Assembly: GCF_031157315.1 (NCBI RefSeq)
Contig: NZ_JAVIFU010000030.1
Coordinates: 21,617 to 85,616 of the forward strand
Source: Paenibacillus sp. LHD-38
GTDB taxonomy: Bacteria > Bacillota > Bacilli > Paenibacillales > Paenibacillaceae
DNA: 64,000 nt
Reading direction: 5' to 3'
Shown here: piece by piece, positions 60,332 through 64,000 of the stretch
Layout of the letters: every line of letters begins with the position of its first letter
Position numbering within the stretch: position 1 is the stretch's first letter
Position numbers and translations under genes: made by a program
The notes under the pieces: generated by a model
Databases searched by the model: none
What the model saw: only the letters and a program-made list of their open reading frames with translations
What the model was told of the DNA's origin: nothing

Positions 60332-61771
60332 ATGTGGAGACCCGATCGTTCGAATAAAAAACCTTTATATCAGCAAATTGTCGAACATATTGAACGGAGA
60401 ATTTCATACGCCGAGTTACCGCCCGGCAGTATCCTGCCCTCCGAGAGAAAACTGGCGGAACAACTAGGCGTGAATCGAAGCACTGTCATTCAAGCCTATG
60501 AAGAATTGCGCGCTTCTGGTTTGGTGGAGAGTACGGTTGGCAGCGGTACTTACGTAAGCCGCACAAAGTGGGGAATTTCACCGATGCAAACCCCTAACTG
60601 GCGTCAATACACGGAAGGCGGGACATTTCTGCCTAACCTTCCTCTAATGAGACGTATTAGAGAGGTTACTCTAAGTGATCCATCGGTTGTTAATATGGCT
60701 AGCGGTGAATTATCTTCTGAACTGTTTCCGAACGAAATGGTATCTGATTTGTTACAAAAACAGCGATTCCAAGAGCATCTTGGTTATGATGATCCTCAAG
60801 GCTACGATCTTTTAAGGAAATCGCTTGTTCATTCCTTAAAGGAGTACAACGGAATCAACACAATGGAGTCCTCTATCCTCATCACATCCGGATCCCAACA
60901 GTCATTATATTTAATTACCCAATGCCTTTTATCGCCCGGGGATGCTGTTGCCATAGAAGACCCTTCTTATTGTTATTCTTTACCCATGTTCCAATCAGCA
61001 GGTTTGCGCATCTTCCGTTTGCCAGTCCGCGATGACGGTATCGACCCTGATGATCTTATTCGTCTATATCGTCAACATAGAATCCGTATGGTATTTGTAA
61101 ACCCGAATTATCAAAATCCAACCGGTACCCTACTTAGTGAAGATAAACGCAGACGCTTACTCCAGGTTGCCACTGAATTACGAGTGCCTATCGTGGAAGA
61201 TGATCCGTTTAGTTTAACTTCCTTTAGCGGAACAATACCGGCCTCTCTTAAGTCAATAGATACAGACGGTATTGTCCTTTATATCGGATCACTATCTAAA
61301 GTGGCCGCTTCGGGGCTCAGAATTGGTTGGATGATTGCCCCCCAATCCGTAATAGGCCGTTTAACTGACGCCCGGCAGCAAATGGACTTCGGACTAAGTA
61401 TCGTATCGCAATGGGTCGCGGAACGGCTGTTAACATCAGAACATTTTGATCGGCATATTATTCATTTGAGGCAAGCATTAGATCAAAGACAAAAAATGAT
61501 GGTTAGATCATTACAGAACACGCTTCAAAAAAAAGTAACCTTTACACCTCCACAAGGAGGATTAAATCTATGGTGTAAAATAAACCAGCCTATAGATGAT
61601 ACAAGGTTATTGGAGGAGTCGATCAAGAGGGGAGTCGTATTTGTGCCTGGAAGTGTTTACGGTTCAGAGCCGGGTTACGTACGGTTTAGCTTTGCTAAAC
61701 CGAAACTCGAAGAGATTCAATTAGGAATTAGCGCATTTTCTGCTGCGCTTGAAATGTTCCGCAAGTCATAA
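60332..61771 (+). CDS. MocR-type GntR regulator with aminotransferase domain
   Basis: 479 residues. Residues 1-75 are a GntR winged helix (PLYQQIVEHIERRIS, LPSERKLAEQLGVNRSTVIQAYEELRASG). Residues about 110-475 form a fold-type-I PLP aminotransferase domain; the PLP lysine is in LYIGSLSKVAASGLRIGWM, with FVNPNYQNPTGTLL and IVEDDPFS as the usual cofactor contacts. Such proteins sense PLP or PLP-amino-acid adducts. It is divergent from the amino-acid transporter, so it may link transport to amino-acid or vitamin B6 state (inference). Confidence 0.93.
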   Translation: MWRPDRSNKKPLYQQIVEHIERRISYAELPPGSILPSERKLAEQLGVNRSTVIQAYEELRASGLVESTVGSGTYVSRTKWGISPMQTPNWRQYTEGGTFLPNLPLMRRIREVTLSDPSVVNMASGELSSELFPNEMVSDLLQKQRFQEHLGYDDPQGYDLLRKSLVHSLKEYNGINTMESSILITSGSQQSLYLITQCLLSPGDAVAIEDPSYCYSLPMFQSAGLRIFRLPVRDDGIDPDDLIRLYRQHRIRMVFVNPNYQNPTGTLLSEDKRRRLLQVATELRVPIVEDDPFSLTSFSGTIPASLKSIDTDGIVLYIGSLSKVAASGLRIGWMIAPQSVIGRLTDARQQMDFGLSIVSQWVAERLLTSEHFDRHIIHLRQALDQRQKMMVRSLQNTLQKKVTFTPPQGGLNLWCKINQPIDDTRLLEESIKRGVVFVPGSVYGSEPGYVRFSFAKPKLEEIQLGISAFSAALEMFRKS

Positions 61772-61787
61772 ATATTGTTCAAATGAA

Positions 61788-61828
61788 GAAATACAGCCTT
61801 TCTCTTAATTAGAGATAGGCTGTATTTC
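61788..61828. terminator. Bidirectional terminator between MocR and the 44-residue protein
   Basis: GAAATACAGCCT pairs with AGGCTGTATTTC (one internal bulge region TTCTCTTAATTAGAGAT, itself able to pair TCTC/GAGA), followed by TTTATTG on the plus strand. Confidence 0.8.
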
Positions 61829-61829
61829 T

Positions 61830-61964
61830 TTATTGACCATCAATCCGGTCGTCATGGTCTTCCCATCTTTTCGAATAAGCTTTATTCGTAATCCAAAACG
61901 TGATGCATGACAAAATAACAACGATGATAGCCGAAAAAATCCAAACGCTTACCGGTACTTGCAT
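61830..61964 (-). CDS. Small single-pass membrane protein, 44 residues (YtzI-like)
   Basis: ATG 61964 with GGAGGAG 7-8 nt before it. One transmembrane helix (about residues 7-26, VWIFSAIIVVILSCITFWIT) is followed by a charged tail, NKAYSKRWEDHDDRIDGQ. The layout resembles B. subtilis YtzI, a short protein of unknown function. It ends directly at the MocR terminator, convergent with it. Good ribosome binding site and protein-like composition make it a likely real gene. Confidence 0.65.
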   Translation of the reverse strand: MQVPVSVWIFSAIIVVILSCITFWITNKAYSKRWEDHDDRIDGQ

Positions 61965-62006
61965 ACCGCTTCTCCTCCTTGTCATATCGATTGCTCTCCA
62001 GGTCAG

Positions 62007-62165
62007 CTAGGACTTGAAGATAACGTTATCTTTTTTCACGAGCAGCTTTACTCCATGCTGCCGCGCTTCAAACGAATATTTCTCTATTTTTTGGAAAGCG
62101 GATTCCTTGTCAAAAAGAATCGGAGCAGCCTGTACAACAGCAACCCGAACGTTCTGTTTCCCCAT
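62007..62165 (-). pseudogene. Remnant of a carbon-nitrogen hydrolase (nitrilase-type) gene, N-terminus only
   Basis: ATG 62165 gives 52 residues, beginning GKQNVRVAVVQAAPILFDKE, with KIEKYSFEARQHGVKLLV after. This is the start of nitrilase-superfamily enzymes (xVxVAVVQAAPVxxD), including the place where the catalytic Glu follows (PEAF), but here the sequence turns to KKDNVIFKS and a stop instead of VFPEAF. No later nitrilase motif is found. It is a 5' fragment left after deletion. Confidence 0.7.
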
Positions 62166-62572
62166 AATGATCCCCATCCAATCCTAAATATTGTTTCCCA
62201 TTGTGTCGTTTATATTAACGAGCGATTTCGATAATCATGGCACCCACGCAACCAATGTTAATAGAATAGATCTGTTTATAGGAATTGTAACCGTCCAATT
62301 CCGAAAGGAATAACCCATCCACTTTGTATTTTGAACTACGTGCAACTAACATAATGAACCAGTTCACATTCATAAACTTACTCAGTTGATCCTAAAAATG
62401 GGGAGGATTTCAATTCTTAAGCACAAGCGCATAAGCCGCACATCAAAATCGGCCAAGAAATTGCCAAATGAACAAAAACAGGATATTTATTCCGATTACT
62501 TTTTGTTGGCATAACCATATTAGATTTGGGCCATCTTAACAAAGTATTATTGCAAGGAAAGGAGGGATTACT
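62166..62572. other. Intergenic stretch without recognised genes
   Basis: About 400 bp, AT-rich. A short minus-strand frame (residues VMPTKSNRNKYPVF and on, near 62417-62520) has no ribosome binding site and no recognisable family, so it is not called. The right end carries the tlp ribosome binding site AAAGGAGGG. Confidence 0.5.
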
Positions 62573-62788
62573 TTGGCAAAACCAGATAATCGTGCGGATA
62601 ATGCCATCCATTTGCAGCAGCATATCGACAATACCGAAGCTAATTTGCAAGAAGCAGAGCAGTACTTAAACGAATTTGCGGGTGAATTATCAACAGAAGA
62701 GAAAAATACGATCGAAGCCAAAAACGAACGACGCAAAGAAAGCATTCAATCTTTCGCTGCGGAAAAGCAGGATGAGGCTGGGCAGTAA
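62573..62788 (+). CDS. tlp: Small acid-soluble spore protein Tlp
   Basis: 71 residues, strongly hydrophilic and helical: KPDNRADNAIHLQQHIDNTEANLQEAEQYL in parts, then EEKNTIEAKNERRKESIQSF. The blocks PDNRxDN, LQxxIxNTxxNxxxAEexL and IEAKNERRxxSI are those of Tlp, a minor spore-core protein first named thioredoxin-like. The TTG start at 62573 has AAAGGAGGG 6 nt before it. Forespore expression is expected. A strong terminator follows. Confidence 0.85.
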   Translation: MAKPDNRADNAIHLQQHIDNTEANLQEAEQYLNEFAGELSTEEKNTIEAKNERRKESIQSFAAEKQDEAGQ

Positions 62789-62820
62789 GAGCTTTGTTTC
62801 TTAAAAACAGCGCAACAAAG

Positions 62821-62871
62821 AAAGAAGGAACTGCCAATAGGCCGCTAAGCCATTTGGACAGTTCCTTCTTT
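62821..62871 (+). terminator. Terminator of tlp
   Basis: AAAGAAGGAACTG (62821-62833) pairs perfectly with CAGTTCCTTCTTT (62859-62871); inner CCAA/TTGG and GGC/GCC extend the hairpin. Confidence 0.85.
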
Positions 62872-62981
62872 ATATGAGAACGGGTTTAATCTCTTTCAAA
62901 TGTGAAGCATGAATAAGACTAAGTTTATTTTCACAAATATAAGTGTAACTAAACGTATAGAAAATGCAGGAGGTGCTCGCT

Positions 62982-63140
62982 TTGAAGGTCATGATTTCCG
63001 CTTCGGAAGCAATGGAAAAAGGGGTATGGAAAGAGATCATACGTCTCTTCGGCAGAGATGAAGATGAGGAATTTTGGCCCCAAGAGGAATTTATATTATC
63101 GGAGGAGCAAGCGCTTCGCTTGAATCTAATAAAAAAATAA
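62982..63140 (+). CDS. Small acidic protein, 52 residues, unknown function
   Basis: TTG 62982 with AGGAGGT 7 nt before. The product starts MKVMISASEAMEKGVWKEII, continues RLFGRDEDEEF and ends EEQALRLNLIKK; it is acidic in the middle with a Trp-Lys-Glu helix at the front. No family is recognised. The good ribosome binding site and compact layout before the next gene support it as real. A longer antisense frame covers it but has no ribosome binding site. Confidence 0.6.
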   Translation: MKVMISASEAMEKGVWKEIIRLFGRDEDEEFWPQEEFILSEEQALRLNLIKK

Positions 63141-63199
63141 GCGTGAATAGGACAATTTACATCCTTCATATCATGTAGATAGGGAGGAGGAGGATATCT

Positions 63200-63685
63200 A
63201 TGCGCTTTACAGTCCGGTATATCCCTTTGAGCAAGATCAAGCCGGATCTCTCCACCAAAATGACCGCTCGTATCCGTAGTCTTCGAAGAATGATGTGGGA
63301 CTGTATGAATCTGTTAGTTGTGCGAAAAAACCGAAAGGATGGCAGTTATACCATCCTTATTGGCAACGACCGTTACGAATTTCTTCGCAAACATACCAAA
63401 AACCTATTCGCGCCTTGTTTGGTTGACGAAAGCAAGCCCAAAGCACGGCTTCGAACTTGGTTCGACCAGGTACAGGCCAACCTTAGCTCGAGTCATGCTC
63501 CAGACCGAAAGACTCTCCGTATGAAACCGGTCGCTTGGTTAATTATACAGGACTTCCTAAAAGCAGATCCCCGTTTCAAACAGCTTACCCTAAGCGAGAA
63601 GCTTCAAGTATCGATGCTTGCCATTCGTTACAAGGATACTGTCATGGCATCCATGAAAACGAAGATTGATCATCTGTCATCGTGA
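63200..63685 (+). CDS. Uncharacterised ParB-N-like protein, 3' end next to an IS element
   Basis: 161 residues from ATG 63200 (GGAGGAGGA upstream). The N-terminal part, VRYIPLSKIKPDLSTKM then LLVVRKNRKDGSYTILIGNDRYEFLR, resembles the ParB/Srx-type nuclease fold, in which a V-x-x-I-P-x-x-x-I strand is followed by pRVxxDGxYxxxxGxRR-like strands. The second half is basic and helical. Function is unknown. The last codons (HLSS, stop 63683-63685) adjoin the right end of the IS element, so the C-terminus may have been altered by the insertion. Confidence 0.7.
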   Translation: MRFTVRYIPLSKIKPDLSTKMTARIRSLRRMMWDCMNLLVVRKNRKDGSYTILIGNDRYEFLRKHTKNLFAPCLVDESKPKARLRTWFDQVQANLSSSHAPDRKTLRMKPVAWLIIQDFLKADPRFKQLTLSEKLQVSMLAIRYKDTVMASMKTKIDHLSS

Positions 63686-63860
63686 CGACTCCCCCTGCCT
63701 AAAGGCAGGGGCTTCTCAGATCATTGGGATTCGTAACCTCACCCCTCCTTGAAGGCTCCGTCCGAGCCTATGCTTTTCATGGCTACGATACTAAAGCGCG
63801 TTGCAAAATGTTTCGTGCCGCGTTCACATCGCGGTCAGCGACATATCCGCACGGATCACA
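63686..63860 (-). ncRNA. Putative omega-RNA overlapping the tnpB 3' end
   Basis: In IS605-type elements the guide RNA of TnpB is transcribed with, and overlaps, the tnpB 3' end and the right-end hairpin, its guide being the flanking host DNA. Position is inferred from this rule; only the hairpin and tnpB stop are seen directly. The 5' limit is approximate. Confidence 0.4.
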
Positions 63861-64000
63861 TCGATGCGTTCGAACAGCCAACGTCTTTTTCACCATCTCA
63901 CCGCAACTGGAGCATTGCTGAGACGTGTTTCGCGGATCAACTTGAACAACTGTACGACCGGCGCTTTCAGCCTTGTACGTAGTGAATTGAACAAGCTGGG
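63783..64000 (-). CDS. tnpB: RNA-guided nuclease TnpB, C-terminal part
   Basis: About 72 C-terminal residues, stop TAG at 63785-63783. The zinc ribbon is clear: VDPRNTSQQCSSCGEMVKKT then THRCDPCGYVADRDVNAARNIL, with four Cys (two CxxC) and the terminal RuvC-III Asp in ADRDVNAARNI. This is the OrfB zinc-ribbon end of IS605-family TnpB. The N-terminal part lies beyond the window. Confidence 0.92.
   Translation of the reverse strand, partial: QLVQFTTYKAESAGRTVVQVDPRNTSQQCSSCGEMVKKTLAVRTHRCDPCGYVADRDVNAARNILQRALVS

Larger units (their letters stand above)
63686..64000 (-). mobile_element. Right end of an IS200/IS605-family element (continues past the window)
   Basis: It contains the 3' part of tnpB and, beyond its stop, a subterminal hairpin CCCCTGCC-TAAA-GGCAGGGG (63692-63711), the typical right-end structure recognised by TnpA in this family. 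The exact end was not fixed; it lies close to 63680-63690, at the stop codon of the neighbouring gene. The left end and any tnpA are outside the window. Confidence 0.75.

Noticed and set aside
62417..62650. 77-residue minus-strand frame overlapping tlp
   Set aside because: No ribosome binding site, no recognised family, and its first half is antisense to tlp.
62870..63169. 99-residue minus-strand frame
   Set aside because: No ribosome binding site and Ser/Phe-rich shadow composition, whereas the opposite strand has a 52-codon frame with AGGAGGT.

Overview
The window looks like chromosomal DNA of a spore-forming, plant-polysaccharide-degrading Firmicute of the Paenibacillus type. The reasons are a three-subunit GerA-type germinant receptor operon, a Tlp-like spore protein, many AraC-type regulators of the YesN/YesS kind with YesM-type sensor kinases, S-layer-homology (SLH) surface proteins, strong AGGAGG ribosome binding sites with frequent TTG/GTG starts, and moderate G+C. 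Most genes lie on the minus strand.

Layout. 1-1562: a uronate-pathway short-chain dehydrogenase (cut by the window edge) divergent from a LacI regulator, with a perfect palindromic operator candidate between them. 1583-5563: a ger operon (A-C-small ORF-B). 5712-10377: glucuronide uptake and hydrolysis (GPH symporter, GH2 beta-glucuronidase) with a divergent AraC regulator and a cre-like site. 10447-14834: a two-gene cohesin/dockerin surface system, made of a GH3 enzyme carrying its own cohesin and dockerin followed by a cohesin-SLH anchor. 15123-20843: a TRAP transporter with a YesM/YesN-type two-component system. 21102-24187: sugar isomerase, Gfo/Idh/MocA dehydrogenase and AraC regulator. 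24547-27953: MATE-like exporter and a PhyH dioxygenase divergent from an AraC regulator. 28197-31891: F6P-aldolase-type transaldolase, transketolase and a divergent LysR regulator. 32027-33366: a PH-domain protein apparently starting at CTG, a repeat cluster and a decayed ABC-2 permease. 33416-54495: a pectin locus with an extracellular PL1 pectate lyase, a CE8 pectin esterase with SLH domains, then an import and intracellular-degradation operon (solute-binding protein, two permeases, GH105, two GH43, GH28), a second solute-binding protein and a membrane-bound AraC regulator. 54628-60040: a glutamine-type ABC transporter with a GlnK/GlnL-like two-component system. 60332-64000: a MocR regulator, small proteins, a nitrilase remnant, a tlp-like gene, an unknown protein, and the right end of an IS200/IS605-type element with the 3' part of tnpB.

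How it fits together. The cell appears to process pectin at its surface (PL1, CE8), import oligosaccharides through an LplABC-like ABC transporter, and trim them inside with GH105, GH43 and GH28 enzymes that lack signal peptides. Glucuronides and uronates are fed in by the GPH and possibly TRAP systems towards the UxuB-type reductase. Transketolase and transaldolase handle pentose phosphates.

The most striking observations are: (i) the pectate lyase and pectin esterase ORFs are one reading frame divided by a single in-frame TAA in the middle of a fibronectin-III domain; (ii) the GH3-cohesin-dockerin plus cohesin-SLH pair, which resembles a miniature cell-bound cellulosome; (iii) three copies of a structured intergenic repeat, each directly behind a terminator, with compensatory base changes between the two better copies; (iv) a probable CTG start codon; and (v) a TnpB end whose omega-RNA guide would read the 3' end of the neighbouring gene.
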